The position numbers were made by a program, and so were the translations under genes. From an uncultured Prevotellaceae bacterium (GTDB lineage Bacteria; Bacteroidota; Bacteroidia; Bacteroidales; Bacteroidaceae), in the NCBI GenBank assembly GCA_900319385.1, contig ONOG01000003.1, forward strand, positions 51,587-115,586: 64,000 nucleotides of DNA, written 5' to 3'. Numbering within the stretch: the first letter of the stretch is position 1; every line of letters begins with the position of its first letter. Of this stretch, positions 26,145-34,774 are shown one piece after another. The notes beneath the pieces are model-generated. The model saw nothing but the letters and a program-made list of their open reading frames with translations, had not been told where the DNA came from and did no database searches.

Positions 26145-26232
26145 GTCAAAATATCATTGGAATTTGTAGAAATATCAATGGAATTTTCAAAAATATCAGT
26201 GGAATTTCTGAAAATACCATTGATATTTTGAG
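26145..26232. repeat. 4 x 21-bp palindromic array, copy 3
   Basis: Centres start at 26154 (TCATTGG), 26175 (TCAATGG), 26196 (TCAGTGG) and 26217 (CCATTGA), 21 bp apart. A perfect 12-bp outer inverted repeat, CAGCCGGTGTGC (26125-26136) and GCACACCGGCTG (26241-26252), encloses it. It lies in the 546-bp gap between the divergent V-ATPase operon and the MGMT-like gene; besides it and the two promoters I see no gene there. Confidence 0.87.
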
Positions 26233-26315
26233 TTTACAGCGCACACCGGCTGGGTTTCATCCGGACAAGCGCCGACTTTCCAGCGCACTTCCGTCGAGAA
26301 AACACGGTGCATGAT

Positions 26316-26346
26316 TTGCCGTTTTCCCCCACTTTTCGTAATTTTG
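26316..26346 (+). promoter_or_regulatory. Promoter of the MGMT-like gene
   Basis: TTG (26316-26318), 20 bases, TAATTTTG (26339-26346). It lies downstream of an earlier in-frame ATG (26311) and so favours the start at 26398. Confidence 0.65.
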
Positions 26347-26397
26347 CAGCGTCAATCACCAACGACCACAGCGTCATCCCCCATTCCCCAACGCCCC

Positions 26398-26751
26398 ATG
26401 AAGGACTATCCAGACAAGATGTCGCCGGAGCAGGCCCGCACTTTTCGTGCCGACGTGCTGAACATCGTCGCCCAGATACCGTCCGGCCGCGTCACCACCT
26501 ACGGCCTCATCGCCCTGTGGGCAGGCTGGCCGAGCCATGCCCGCATGGTGGGCCGCACCCTGCGCTACGACCCTGCCGCCGCTGCCCTGCCCTGCCACCG
26601 CGTCGTCAACAGCGTCGGTCGCACCGCCCCCGACTGGATTCACCACCGTCCGCTCCTCGAAGCCGAGGGTGTCCGTTTCCTCTCCAACGGCCATGTCGAT
26701 ATGCAGCGCCACCTGTGGGAGCCGGAGTGGCGGGAACTTGAACAGAGCTAA
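26398..26751 (+). CDS. MGMT-family protein, DNA-binding domain only
   Basis: 117-residue protein equal to the C-terminal domain of O6-alkylguanine-DNA alkyltransferases. The helix-turn-helix with arginine finger is IPSGRVTTYGLIALWAG, and the alkyl-acceptor motif PCHRVV (Cys66) is intact, so unlike Atl proteins (Trp in place of Cys) it could still accept an alkyl group. The N-terminal ribonuclease-like domain of Ogt/Ada is missing. It probably helps to recognise or repair alkylated DNA. The start at 26398 is supported by the promoter position. Confidence 0.88.
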   Translation: MKDYPDKMSPEQARTFRADVLNIVAQIPSGRVTTYGLIALWAGWPSHARMVGRTLRYDPAAAALPCHRVVNSVGRTAPDWIHHRPLLEAEGVRFLSNGHVDMQRHLWEPEWRELEQS

Positions 26752-26892
26752 GAAGATTGTTGTTGGGATGTATCTGCTGCCGGTAGAGGGGGTCTATGAA
26801 TCCGAATGGTTCGTCACTTGAGCCGTTTTAGCAGAGACATCAAGCTTAAAAAGATATGACTGTAGCCGATTACGGTGAGGAACGACGGCGGC

Positions 26893-27243
26893 TTATTCTG
26901 ACCATTCGTCTATGTAGTGGGCTATGAACGGGCGTATCGGCTCCAGATCCTTTACCACGGTATCCCACAACTTGGCTGGGCTGATTTGGTAATAACCATG
27001 TACCAGTACGTGGCGCATGGCTATCATGTCGTCCCACTCAATGTCGGGATGTGTGCAGCGAAACTCCCTGGTAAGTTTGTATGCAGCCTCGCCAATAATC
27101 TCTACTTCCTTGACGTATCCGTGGAATAGGATTCTGTCTGCTTTCAAGTCATCAATCGTATGATGCCGACGACTTTCAAGCAGGACGTCTATACTCTCCA
27201 TGATGTGCCGTAGCCGGTCGATGTCTTTAATCCGCTCTCTCAT
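26893..27243 (-). CDS. hepT: HepT-like ribonuclease toxin (DUF86)
   Basis: 116 aa, all-helical HEPN protein. The RNase motif RX4HXY is present as RHVLVHGY (Arg77, His82, Tyr84). In HepT/MntA (type VII) toxin-antitoxin modules the HEPN protein cleaves RNA and is silenced by nucleotide transfer from MntA onto the Tyr of this motif. Its start lies 17 bases inside the upstream antitoxin gene, giving translational coupling. Confidence 0.88.
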   Translation of the reverse strand: MRERIKDIDRLRHIMESIDVLLESRRHHTIDDLKADRILFHGYVKEVEIIGEAAYKLTREFRCTHPDIEWDDMIAMRHVLVHGYYQISPAKLWDTVVKDLEPIRPFIAHYIDEWSE

Positions 27244-27544
27244 AGATTAGAATTTTGTCTCGTTCAGCACTATCCACGGCAAAAGGCAGCAATGTCCCCT
27301 CCTCCACCAAATCCACTTCCTTGTTCAGAAGTTGTTTCAGCAGGCGATAAGTACGGGCATAGCGCATCAGCGTGACATCTTTGTCAAAACGTACAAGAAT
27401 GTCCACATCACTGTCGCGACGCTCCTCTCCCCGTGAAAACGAACCAAAAAGCCATGCTTTCTGCACGGGCTGCGTGGCGAAATACTCCTGCAACTGCGGA
27501 ATGATGACGTTGCGTGTGTGTTCTGAGACGCCTTTGTTCTGCAT
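27227..27544 (-). CDS. mntA: MntA-like nucleotidyltransferase antitoxin
   Basis: 105 aa minimal nucleotidyltransferase with the GSx10DxD active site: Gly34-Ser35 and Asp46/Asp48 in GSFSRGEERRDSDVDILV, with a third acidic residue likely in KEVDLVEE. It would adenylylate HepT to neutralise it. It is first in the two-gene unit with its own promoter, directly opposite the ABC-F gene promoter. Confidence 0.88.
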   Translation of the reverse strand: MQNKGVSEHTRNVIIPQLQEYFATQPVQKAWLFGSFSRGEERRDSDVDILVRFDKDVTLMRYARTYRLLKQLLNKEVDLVEEGTLLPFAVDSAERDKILIYERAD

Positions 27545-27587
27545 GAAACGTTGTCTTAAGGATTCAATATCCGAGCCTTTTCACCTG

Positions 27588-27618
27588 CAAAAATACGATA
27601 AAACTTTCGTTCTTACAA
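27588..27618 (-). promoter_or_regulatory. HepT/MntA promoter
   Basis: Minus strand TTG (27616-27618), 20 bases, TATTTTTG (27588-27595). It lies back-to-back with the ABC-F promoter, with nine bases between them. Confidence 0.65.
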
Positions 27619-27626
27619 ACTTTTAC

Positions 27627-27657
27627 TTGGCTTTTCGGCTGATTTTGCGTAATTTTG
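27627..27657 (+). promoter_or_regulatory. ABC-F gene promoter
   Basis: TTG (27627-27629), 20 bases, TAATTTTG (27650-27657); transcript start near 27663. This excludes the far-upstream in-frame ATG at 27372. Confidence 0.7.
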
Positions 27658-27692
27658 CAAAAATTTTTATACGGCAGAAAGAGCAGCGAATC

Positions 27693-29459
27693 GTGGCAAA
27701 CTATACTCCATACCTCGAAGTGATGGGACTGACGAAGCGCATCGGGCATCGCGTCTTGTTCCACGACCTCTCGTTCACCGTCGGTGAACGGGAGCACATC
27801 GGCCTCATTGCCAAAAACGGAACAGGAAAATCGACGCTGCTGCGCATACTTGCCGGTCGGGATGCCGACTACGAAGGACGCATCGTCGGTCGCAACGGAC
27901 TGCGCATCGGCTATCTGGAGCAGACACCGACGTTCCCTGCCGACCGGACCATCGAAGAGGAATGCCTGGGACATGCCGACGAGCTGAAGACTCGTCAGCT
28001 GCTCACCCAGCTCGGCATCACGGACCTGCAACAGCAGTTCGGCCACCTGTCGGGCGGCATGGTGAAGCGGGTGGCTCTGGCACGGGTGCTGGAGACAGAA
28101 CCCGACTTGCTCCTGCTCGACGAACCGACGAACCACCTCGACGTGGAACTCATCGAATGGCTGGAAAAGTTTCTCGGACGCACGACGATGAGCCTGCTGA
28201 TGGTGACCCACGACCGCTACTTTCTCGACCGTGTCTGCACCGTCATCATCGAGATGGACGACCAGACGCTCTACACCTATCGCGGCAACTACTCCTACTA
28301 TCTGGAGAAGCGCCAGCAGCGCATCGACCAACGGAATGCGGAGATTGCCCGCGCCAACAACCTCTACCGCACCGAGCTCGAATGGATGCGGCGAATGCCT
28401 CAGGCGCGTGGTCACAAGGCCCGCTACCGCGAGGAGGCTTTCTACGAACTGGAGAAGACGGCGAAGCAACGGATTGACAGCTCGACCGTGCGGCTCGAAC
28501 AGAACAACCGCTACATCGGCTCCAAGATTTTCGTGATGACCGATGTGAGCAAGGCTTTTGGCGAGAAGGCCATCCTCCGCGACTTCAGCTACACCTTCAG
28601 CCGCTACGAAAAGCTCGGACTGGTGGGGCCGAACGGGGCTGGCAAGACGACGTTCCTGCGTCTGCTGATGGGCGAAATGCAGCCCGACTCGGGCCATATC
28701 GACGTCGGCGAAACGGTTCGTTTCGGGTATTACTCCCAGGCAGATTTCACTTTCCGGTCGGACATCCGCGTCATCGACCTCGTGCGCGACATCGCTGAAT
28801 ATGTCGATATGGGGAAAGCCGGCCGACTCACCGCCTCGCAACTGCTCCAGCACTTCCTCTTCACGCCTGAGCAACAGTACGACTACGTCAGCAAGCTGAG
28901 CGGTGGCGAACGCCGCAGGCTCTATCTCTGCACCGTTCTGATGCGCTCACCCAACTTCCTCATCCTCGACGAGCCGACGAACGATCTCGACATCGTGACG
29001 CTGCAAATCCTCGAGCAGTACCTCATCGACTTCCGTGGCTGTCTCATCGTCGTGAGCCACGACCGCTATTTCATGGACAAAGTGGTGGATCACCTCTTCG
29101 TGTTCAGCGGCAACGGCGAGGTGAAGGACTTCCCGGGCAGCTATACCGAATATAGAAGCAAGCAGCCGCAAGCAGAACCCGCAGCCCAAGTTTCCGTCCC
29201 AAAAAAGAAAGGGAACACGCCAGGGCAGCGGGAGAAGGAGCGCCGCCTCAGCTACAAAGAAAAACGTGAGATGGAGCAACTGGAGCAGGACATCGAGCGA
29301 CTCGAGGCTGAGAAACGGCGGATCGAAGCCGACCTGTCGTCGGGCCAAATCAGCGTCGAACTCATCACACAGCATTCCAAACGCCTCGGCCCGCTCAACG
29401 ACGAGCTCGACGAAAAAACCATGCGATGGCTCGAACTGAGCGAAATAGGGAACAGTTAA
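27693..29459 (+). CDS. ABC-F ATPase, Uup-like
   Basis: 588 aa with two ABC cassettes and no membrane domain, a ribosome- or DNA-junction-associated ATPase. Walker A motifs AKNGTGKST (about 40-48) and GPNGAGKTT (312-320), signature motifs LSGGMVKR and LSGGERRR, and two [15 protein letters not shown] Walker B motifs. The linker between the cassettes (about 230-290) is rich in Arg/Tyr, and a C-terminal coiled coil ([20 protein letters not shown]) is the Uup hallmark. The start is GTG at 27693, because the promoter's predicted start (about 27663) lies between it and every earlier ATG; the next ATG (27723) would cut into the first strand. Confidence 0.9.
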   Translation: MANYTPYLEVMGLTKRIGHRVLFHDLSFTVGEREHIGLIAKNGTGKSTLLRILAGRDADYEGRIVGRNGLRIGYLEQTPTFPADRTIEEECLGHADELKTRQLLTQLGITDLQQQFGHLSGGMVKRVALARVLETEPDLLLLDEPTNHLDVELIEWLEKFLGRTTMSLLMVTHDRYFLDRVCTVIIEMDDQTLYTYRGNYSYYLEKRQQRIDQRNAEIARANNLYRTELEWMRRMPQARGHKARYREEAFYELEKTAKQRIDSSTVRLEQNNRYIGSKIFVMTDVSKAFGEKAILRDFSYTFSRYEKLGLVGPNGAGKTTFLRLLMGEMQPDSGHIDVGETVRFGYYSQADFTFRSDIRVIDLVRDIAEYVDMGKAGRLTASQLLQHFLFTPEQQYDYVSKLSGGERRRLYLCTVLMRSPNFLILDEPTNDLDIVTLQILEQYLIDFRGCLIVVSHDRYFMDKVVDHLFVFSGNGEVKDFPGSYTEYRSKQPQAEPAAQVSVPKKKGNTPGQREKERRLSYKEKREMEQLEQDIERLEAEKRRIEADLSSGQISVELITQHSKRLGPLNDELDEKTMRWLELSEIGNS

Positions 29460-29503
29460 CCATGCTAAAGCCGACAGCCATCATAGTAAAACAAGCATCA
29501 ACA

Positions 29504-30106
29504 ATGAAGATTACTTCCGCAGAATTCAAGACAAGCAGCCCACGTGCCGACATGTGTCCGCAGACGACATTGCCCGAATACGCCTTCATCGGACGGTCGA
29601 ACGTCGGCAAGTCGTCGCTCATCAACATGCTGACCGACCGCAAAGGGCTGGCCCTCACGTCATCGACCCCAGGCAAGACGTTGCTCATCAACCATTTCCT
29701 CATCAACGGAGAATGGTATCTCGTCGATCTGCCCGGCTACGGCTATGCCCAGCGCGGCAAACGTTCGATGAACATTCTGAGCAACCTCATCAGCCACTAC
29801 GTGCTCGACCGCCAGCAACTCACCTGCCTCTTCGTCCTCATCGACATACGCCACGAACCACAGGCCAAGGACCTTGAGTTCTTCAACTTCATCGGCGAGA
29901 ACGGCGTACCCTTCGCCATCGTTTTCACCAAGGCCGACAAACTGTCGAAAATCCAGATCGGGCAGAAGGTCAAAGCCTACCTCGACCGTCTCGGCGAGTC
30001 GTGGGAGTCGCTGCCACCCCACTTCGTCACCAGCGCCATGTCGCGGCAAGGACGTGACGAACTGCTGGACTACATCGACCAAATCAACGCCACACTCAAA
30101 GCCTGA
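29504..30106 (+). CDS. engB: Ribosome biogenesis GTPase EngB/YsxC
   Basis: Small GTPase needed for 50S subunit assembly. 200 aa from the ATG at 29504 ([12 protein letters not shown]), the N-terminus known from Bacteroidales homologues; an earlier ATG at 29462 would add 14 residues without similarity. G1 GRSNVGKSS (30-38), G3 DLPGYGYA, G4 TKADK and G5-like TSAMSR are all present. It follows the ABC-F gene after 44 bases and ends at a terminator. Confidence 0.94.
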   Translation: MKITSAEFKTSSPRADMCPQTTLPEYAFIGRSNVGKSSLINMLTDRKGLALTSSTPGKTLLINHFLINGEWYLVDLPGYGYAQRGKRSMNILSNLISHYVLDRQQLTCLFVLIDIRHEPQAKDLEFFNFIGENGVPFAIVFTKADKLSKIQIGQKVKAYLDRLGESWESLPPHFVTSAMSRQGRDELLDYIDQINATLKA

Positions 30107-30108
30107 CC

Positions 30109-30143
30109 AAATCCGTGTTTTTCGCAAAAAAAACACGGATTTT
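30109..30143. terminator. Terminator after engB
   Basis: AAATCCGTGTTTTT pairs with AAAAAACACGGATTTT around a short loop; the T-rich ends make it usable in both directions. The rho promoter begins immediately after it. Confidence 0.85.
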
Positions 30144-30145
30144 CT

Positions 30146-30175
30146 TTGTAGTCTCGCCAAAAACAGCTAATTTTG
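30146..30175 (+). promoter_or_regulatory. rho promoter
   Basis: TTG (30146-30148), 19 bases, TAATTTTG (30168-30175). The predicted leader is about 195 nt. Confidence 0.7.
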
Positions 30176-30180
30176 CAGCG

Positions 30181-30378
30181 TTTTTAGAACACTTGGTAAG
30201 TTTTTTGGAAAGAAATCCTTCCAAAGCATTTTTCCAATCCTTTCTCAACTACCCAGTTTTTTCAACACAGAATCCAGAGACACAGCCCACGTGAAGGGCG
30301 GAGAGTGTGTCGTGCGCGTAGGTTTACCCCAACCTCATGACAAGCAGAGAAAACTGAAACTACACATTATTTATATAT
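30181..30378 (+). promoter_or_regulatory. Long rho leader
   Basis: Contains several possible small hairpins: TTTTGGAAAG/CCTTCCAAAG near 30205-30228, ACAC-GCCC/GGGC-GTGT near 30279-30313, and AGGTT/AACCT near 30321-30336. Rho genes in other bacteria are autoregulated through their leader, so this could be the control region; no uORF stands out. Confidence 0.35.
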
Positions 30379-32346
30379 ATGCAACATTACAACAAGGAAC
30401 AACTCACTGGCAAGAGCTTGGACGAACTGCGCTCAATCGCCAAAGAGTTTGGCATTAAAACCGCTGGCATGAGCGAGCTCGACCTTGTCTACGAAATTCT
30501 CGACCAGTCTGCAGTCGCGTCGGCTGCCGACAAGGCCGCCGTAGCCCCCAAGACAGCGACCGCTGCAAAGAAGCGTACTCGCATCAAGACGGTCGATCGA
30601 GTCTATACTGCCAACCAAGAAAAAGCCAAAAAAATTGACAAAACCGTCACCAAGGCCGTCGATGACTCGCTCTTCGGTTCGCTCTCGAACGAGGAACAAG
30701 CCCTCATGACCCAGACCCAAAAGCAGGAAGAAGAGGCCAAGGCCACCGCAGCCGAGGCAGAAGCCACAGCTGCGACCGCTGAAGAGCAGCCCGCAGAGGA
30801 AGCCCCGAAGAAGCGCGGACGCAAGCCCGGGTCGAAGAACAAGAAGAACGCCGAGACGGAAGCCCAGCAAGAACTCCCCCTCGCACAGCCGGAGGCCGCA
30901 GCCGAGGCTACGGAGGAGAAGAAGCCCGACGCCGACTTTGTCGTGGTCGATATGGAACAGACCAGCAAGAAGACGACGAAAAAGCAGAAGGCGGCTGCCG
31001 CTCAACCCACTGCCGACGAAAAAGCCCTGCCCTCCGATGACAAAGATTTCATCGTCCTGCAAGACGTGCCGTCAGAGGAGTTTGTCTTGATGCGCAACGG
31101 CATGGACTACTTCGAGCCCTACCGCGCAGCCGAGCGTCCCGAGCCCCAGTCGCGACGTCCCGAGCCTGCCATGCTCGACGAACATCCGCAGCCTGCGTAC
31201 ACGGCACCGAAGCCCAAGACCTACGATTTCTCGGACATCATCACCGCCAGCGGCGTGCTTGAGACGGTTGACAACTACGGTTTCCTCCGTTCTTCGGACT
31301 ACAACTACCTTGCCTCGCCCGACGACATCTACGTCAGCCAGGCCCAAGTGAAGCACTATGGACTGAAGACGGGCGACGTGGTCGAGGGCAATGTACGTCC
31401 ACCAAAGGACAACGAGAAATTCTTCGTGCTGACCAGCATCGAGAAGATCAACGGCTGCGACCCCGCAGTCGTGCGCGATCGTGTCGGTTTCGAATACCTC
31501 ACCCCGCTCTTCCCCGACGAGAAGTTCAAGCTGTGCAGCGGCGACTCGAAGGACAGCCATTCGGCGCGCATCGTCGATCTCTTCACCCCCATCGGTAAGG
31601 GTCAGCGCGCACTGATTGTCGCTCAGCCCAAGACGGGTAAGACGTTGCTCATGAAGGACATTGCCAACAGCATCGCCCGCAACCACCCCGAGGCCTACCT
31701 CATCATGCTCCTCATCGACGAACGTCCGGAGGAAGTGACCGACATGGCCCGCACCGTGAACGCCGAAGTCATCGCATCGACATTCGACGCACCGGCCGAG
31801 AACCACGTCAAGATTGCCGGTTTGGTGCTCGAAAAGGCCAAGCGCATGGTCGAGTGCGGTCACGACGTCGTCATCTTCCTCGACTCCATCACTCGTCTGG
31901 CACGCGCTTACAACACCGTCAGCCCGGCTTCAGGCAAGGTGCTCTCGGGCGGTGTCGATGCCAATGCACTGCAGAAACCGAAGCGTTTCTTCGGTGCTGC
32001 CCGCAACATCGAGGGCGGCGGCTCGCTCACCATCGTTGCCACGGCACTGATCGACACGGGTTCGAAGATGGACGAAGTGATCTTCGAGGAGTTCAAGGGA
32101 ACGGGCAACATGGAGCTGCAGCTCGACCGCACCCTGGCCAACAAGCGCATCTTCCCCGCCGTCAACCTCGTGGCTTCTTCGACACGTCGCGACGAACTGC
32201 TGCACGACCAGACGACGCTCAACCGTATGTGGATCCTGCGCAAGCACATCGCCGACATGACGTCGCTTGAGGCGATGGACCTGATGAAGACCTACATGGA
32301 GCGCACACTTAACAACGAGGAGCTGCTCCTTTCGATGAACGGGTAA
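30379..32346 (+). CDS. rho: Transcription termination factor Rho with long N-terminal insertion
   Basis: Hexameric RNA-dependent ATPase that ends transcription. 655 aa versus about 420 in E. coli. Residues 1-45 form the Rho_N (SAP-like) domain ([20 protein letters not shown]). Residues about 50-285 are a low-complexity Ala/Lys/Glu/Pro-rich insertion, including an AT-hook-like [13 protein letters not shown], typical of Bacteroidetes Rho proteins. The cold-shock RNA-binding domain follows ([14 protein letters not shown]...[18 protein letters not shown]), then the ATPase core with P-loop AQPKTGKT (415-422), Walker [16 protein letters not shown] and the Q/R-loop region. Confidence 0.97.
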   Translation: MQHYNKEQLTGKSLDELRSIAKEFGIKTAGMSELDLVYEILDQSAVASAADKAAVAPKTATAAKKRTRIKTVDRVYTANQEKAKKIDKTVTKAVDDSLFGSLSNEEQALMTQTQKQEEEAKATAAEAEATAATAEEQPAEEAPKKRGRKPGSKNKKNAETEAQQELPLAQPEAAAEATEEKKPDADFVVVDMEQTSKKTTKKQKAAAAQPTADEKALPSDDKDFIVLQDVPSEEFVLMRNGMDYFEPYRAAERPEPQSRRPEPAMLDEHPQPAYTAPKPKTYDFSDIITASGVLETVDNYGFLRSSDYNYLASPDDIYVSQAQVKHYGLKTGDVVEGNVRPPKDNEKFFVLTSIEKINGCDPAVVRDRVGFEYLTPLFPDEKFKLCSGDSKDSHSARIVDLFTPIGKGQRALIVAQPKTGKTLLMKDIANSIARNHPEAYLIMLLIDERPEEVTDMARTVNAEVIASTFDAPAENHVKIAGLVLEKAKRMVECGHDVVIFLDSITRLARAYNTVSPASGKVLSGGVDANALQKPKRFFGAARNIEGGGSLTIVATALIDTGSKMDEVIFEEFKGTGNMELQLDRTLANKRIFPAVNLVASSTRRDELLHDQTTLNRMWILRKHIADMTSLEAMDLMKTYMERTLNNEELLLSMNG

Positions 32347-32365
32347 TAGAAACGGAGTCTCGACC

Positions 32366-32433
32366 CAGCAGACCCTCCCCTAACAGACCCTCCCCCAGCC
32401 CCTCACAAGGAGGTGCTGGGGGAGGGTCTGTCG
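32366..32433. repeat. CCCCTCC-family palindrome, probable rho terminator
   Basis: CAGACCCTCCCCCAGC pairs with GCTGGGGGAGGGTCTG around CCCTCACAAGGAGG, preceded by a second partial copy. It lies between the convergent rho and DUF4369 genes and would make a very stable hairpin. Confidence 0.7.
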
Positions 32434-32455
32434 CGTGCTGTTGAGAGAGTCTGTC

Positions 32456-33139
32456 TTACTTCACCTTTTCCATCCAGGCCTTGATGGCAGGCTGCTGGCG
32501 GAAGGTCTCGGGCGCACGGCTGAAGATGTCGTCGATCTGGGGCGTCGTGGTTTCGTAGCCGTAGATGTCGTAGGCGCGTTTGCAAAGTTCGAGAAACCAC
32601 GTCACGCCCAGCACATTGTCGAAGTTGTCGGTGATGAACTGCGTTTCCAGCTTGTCGAGCGACTTGTTGATGCGCAGCTGCTCCGTCGTCAGCACATCCA
32701 GGATTTCCTCCTGCGAATAGCCTTCGAGATACATCTCGCTCTCACGCTTCGGCAGCTCGGCACGCAACATGGCCAGCGAGTCGCGCGAAGTGAAGAATAC
32801 ATACAGGCGTTCGTTGAGTGGCGTGCCGCCGATTCGAATCTGCGAGTTCTGGATGCTTATCTGCACATCGCCCTGCTCCAGCACGAAGGGAATAAAACTG
32901 TCGTCGCCCATGAAGAGAGTGACGTAGCGCACGGAGTCGAGCGTCCCGACCATGTGGAAGTTGCCGTGCAGCACCTCGCACGAGTCGAGCGTCGTGTACT
33001 TGTTGTCGTCCATGGTCTTGATGTAGGCCATGCGTCCTTCGAGCAACGACTCCGACGAACTGCCCTGCACCGAATACTGTTCGGCGCACGACACGGTGAG
33101 GATTGCTGTAAGCAGCGCGATACTTAAAAGTTTGAACAT
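32456..33139 (-). CDS. DUF4369-type lipoprotein
   Basis: 227 aa with a lipoprotein signal (lipobox LTVSC, Cys18). After a short linker, the segment LLEGRMAYIKTMDDNKYTTLDSCEVLHGNFHMVG has the beta pattern of the DUF4369 domain, which in Bacteroidetes is usually fused to a thioredoxin-like (TlpA) domain. Here the C-terminal half is helical (SQEEILDVLTTEQLRINKSLDKLE) and no CxxC is present, so it is the stand-alone form. Function unknown; perhaps an envelope disulfide or assembly accessory by association. Confidence 0.8.
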   Translation of the reverse strand: MFKLLSIALLTAILTVSCAEQYSVQGSSSESLLEGRMAYIKTMDDNKYTTLDSCEVLHGNFHMVGTLDSVRYVTLFMGDDSFIPFVLEQGDVQISIQNSQIRIGGTPLNERLYVFFTSRDSLAMLRAELPKRESEMYLEGYSQEEILDVLTTEQLRINKSLDKLETQFITDNFDNVLGVTWFLELCKRAYDIYGYETTTPQIDDIFSRAPETFRQQPAIKAWMEKVK

Positions 33140-33160
33140 ACCTTCTTTCTAAACTTGTGG

Positions 33161-33190
33161 CAAAAGTACAATAAATCTTTTGACCGACAA
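33161..33190 (-). promoter_or_regulatory. Promoter of the DUF4369 lipoprotein
   Basis: Minus strand TTG (33188-33190), 19 bases, TACTTTTG (33161-33168). Confidence 0.6.
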
Positions 33191-33370
33191 AATGATTTAT
33201 GTTTTGTTAAACCTTTTTCCCCATTATTTTACGATTATTTAGATTTCGTCCCCGCTGAGCACCCCGCCAAGCCGCTCACGATCGACCCGTACTCAGCACT
33301 TCGTTCTCGGACAATCTGCACAAAACACTCCGTTCTTCCACATTCTGAAGTCAATTCATGTCCCGAAAAA

Positions 33371-33460
33371 ACTCAAAATATCATTGATATTTGTAAAAAT
33401 CTCGATGGTATTCTTGAAAATATCAATGGTATTTGTAAAAATATCAATGGTATTTTGAGT
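33371..33460. repeat. 4 x 21-bp palindromic array, copy 4
   Basis: Centres start at 33381 (TCATTGA), 33402 (TCGATGG), 33423 (TCAATGG) and 33444 (TCAATGG), 21 bp apart; the first unit AAATATCATTGATATTT is a perfect palindrome. Ends ACTCAAAATATCA / TATTTTGAGT are inverted. It lies in the 529-bp gap between the divergent DUF4369 gene and tRNA-Val; the gap otherwise holds only the two promoters. Confidence 0.86.
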
Positions 33461-33613
33461 TTGCTCTGCGCACACATCGGATTGTGTCCGCCGTCAGGGT
33501 GATTTCACGCCGCAGATAGGCGGGACTCAAGGCGTACACAAGCAGTGATGACGGGGCCTTTCGGCGGTTTCACAACTTTCTTCTGCCGAAAAACAAAAAA
33601 AACTGTAAAAGAT

Positions 33614-33644
33614 TTGGTGGCTCGGGAAAAATGGTGTAACTTTG
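33614..33644 (+). promoter_or_regulatory. tRNA-Val promoter
   Basis: TTG (33614-33616), 20 bases, TAACTTTG (33637-33644); start near 33651, about 18 nt before the mature tRNA. Confidence 0.7.
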
Positions 33645-33668
33645 CACTCGCTTTCGGAAACGGAGCAC

Positions 33669-33743
33669 GGGCGCTTAGCTCAGTTGGTTCAGAGCGTCTG
33701 CCTTACAAGCAGAGGGTCGGGGGTTCGAATCCCTCAGCGCCCA
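33669..33743 (+). tRNA. tRNA-Val (anticodon TAC)
   Basis: Complete cloverleaf: acceptor GGGCGCT/AGCGCCC, D arm GCTC..GAGC, anticodon stem TCTGC/GCAGA with loop CTTACAA (anticodon TAC at 33704-33706), T arm GGGGGTTCGAATCCC. Discriminator A73; CCA is not encoded. Confidence 0.97.
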
Positions 33744-33759
33744 CAATGAGCAGCAAGAT

Positions 33760-33795
33760 TGAGACTCAGAGACGGTTCTGATGTCTCATTTTTTG
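33760..33795 (+). terminator. tRNA-Val terminator
   Basis: TGAGAC-TCAGA pairs with TCTGA-T-GTCTCA (one bulge) followed by six T, 16 bases after the tRNA. Confidence 0.8.
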
Positions 33796-33820
33796 TATTT
33801 ACTGCAAAAGAAAGAGCATC

Positions 33821-34123
33821 ATGAAGCATCCCATCCGACACTACCTGTCGAAGTTCAAATATGCCATCGCACTGGCTGTGTTTGTCGTGAGCATCGGTTT
33901 CATCGGTGAACACAGCATCACCCAGCGCCTCAAACGGAAGCAGGAGATTGCGACGTTGCAGCACAAGATTGCTGAACAGCAGCGGAAATTCGAGGAGGAC
34001 AAACGTGTGCTGGAAGAGCTGAAGAGCAACCCCGAGGCTGTGCGGCGCGTGGCTCGCGAAAAGTATTTCATGAAGCGGCAGAACGAGGATGTGTTCATCA
34101 TCGAGGATGAACGGGAAAAGTGA
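33821..34123 (+). CDS. FtsB/DivIC-type septum formation protein
   Basis: 100 aa. Short cytoplasmic N-terminus, one membrane helix (about 14-30, YAIALAVFVVSIGFIG), then a periplasmic coiled coil (ITQRLKRKQEIATLQHKIAEQQRKF) and the family's conserved end NPEAVRRVAREKYFM. Divisome scaffold acting with FtsL and FtsQ. It follows tRNA-Val and is followed by a GTGAAAAG-type repeat tract. Confidence 0.9.
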   Translation: MKHPIRHYLSKFKYAIALAVFVVSIGFIGEHSITQRLKRKQEIATLQHKIAEQQRKFEEDKRVLEELKSNPEAVRRVAREKYFMKRQNEDVFIIEDEREK

Positions 34124-34204
34124 AGAGTGAAAAGTGAAAAGTGAAAAGTGAAAAATTAAAAATTAAAAATTAAGAATTAAAAGCATATAGCTTGTGAAAG
34201 CACG

Positions 34205-34585
34205 ATGCAGAAAACATTGAACATAATTGCCCTCACGGGCGAGACGATGGTCGTGGTGGCCGCAGCCCTGTGGCTGTTTGCGCCGGCTGTGGCGGGTTAT
34301 GTCATGGCTGTGGGTGCCGTGCTGTTCGTCGTCGGTCGCATGGCTGGAAACCATGGCGACGGCGTGATGGCTGGCAACAAGGATCTGAAGCCGACGGTGC
34401 GTCACCTCTATCGCCAGCGCATCCTGAGCTATGTGCTGCTGGCACTGGCAGTCGTGGCGATTCTGCTGCCGCCAGGATTCTACTTCGGCATCTATATGCG
34501 GGCGAGTATGTGGCTGCTGCCTTTCATCGCCTTTGTCGTCATCGAAGCCTATACAGCCTTCCGTCTGCCTGCGGCCGAAAAATAA
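34205..34585 (+). CDS. Small four-helix membrane protein, unknown function
   Basis: 126 aa with four predicted membrane helices: about 10-29, 30-46, 74-94 and 97-118. The loop between helices two and three is basic (KPTVRHLYRQR). I recall similar genes beside DivIC in Bacteroidales, which suggests a conserved neighbourhood, but no function is known to me. An 82-base repeat tract separates it from the divIC-like gene. Confidence 0.75.
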   Translation: MQKTLNIIALTGETMVVVAAALWLFAPAVAGYVMAVGAVLFVVGRMAGNHGDGVMAGNKDLKPTVRHLYRQRILSYVLLALAVVAILLPPGFYFGIYMRASMWLLPFIAFVVIEAYTAFRLPAAEK

Positions 34586-34632
34586 AAAAAGTTAAATTTG
34601 CGCCTATATATATTAAATAAGGTGTGAGGGTT

Positions 34633-34662
34633 TTGCAGATTGAAGAAAAACGCTTAACTTTG
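34633..34662 (+). promoter_or_regulatory. purB promoter
   Basis: TTG (34633-34635), 19 bases, TAACTTTG (34655-34662). Confidence 0.7.
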
Positions 34663-34774
34663 CAGCTGTAAAAAGGCAAACGCAACTTGCTGCGACGGCA
34701 AGGGAGTTGATAGCAAAGCAGAAAGAGATAGTAACAAGTATAAACATTCACCGCGTTTTTAGGACCATCCTCCC

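Noticed and set aside
26145..26232. 21-bp arrays as transcription terminators
   Set aside because: Three of five lie between divergent promoters, where no transcript needs termination, and stems lack GC-rich cores.
27372..27692. N-terminal extension of the ABC-F protein to ATG 27372
   Set aside because: It overlaps the HepT/MntA genes and precedes the ABC-F promoter; ABC-F similarity begins at 27693.
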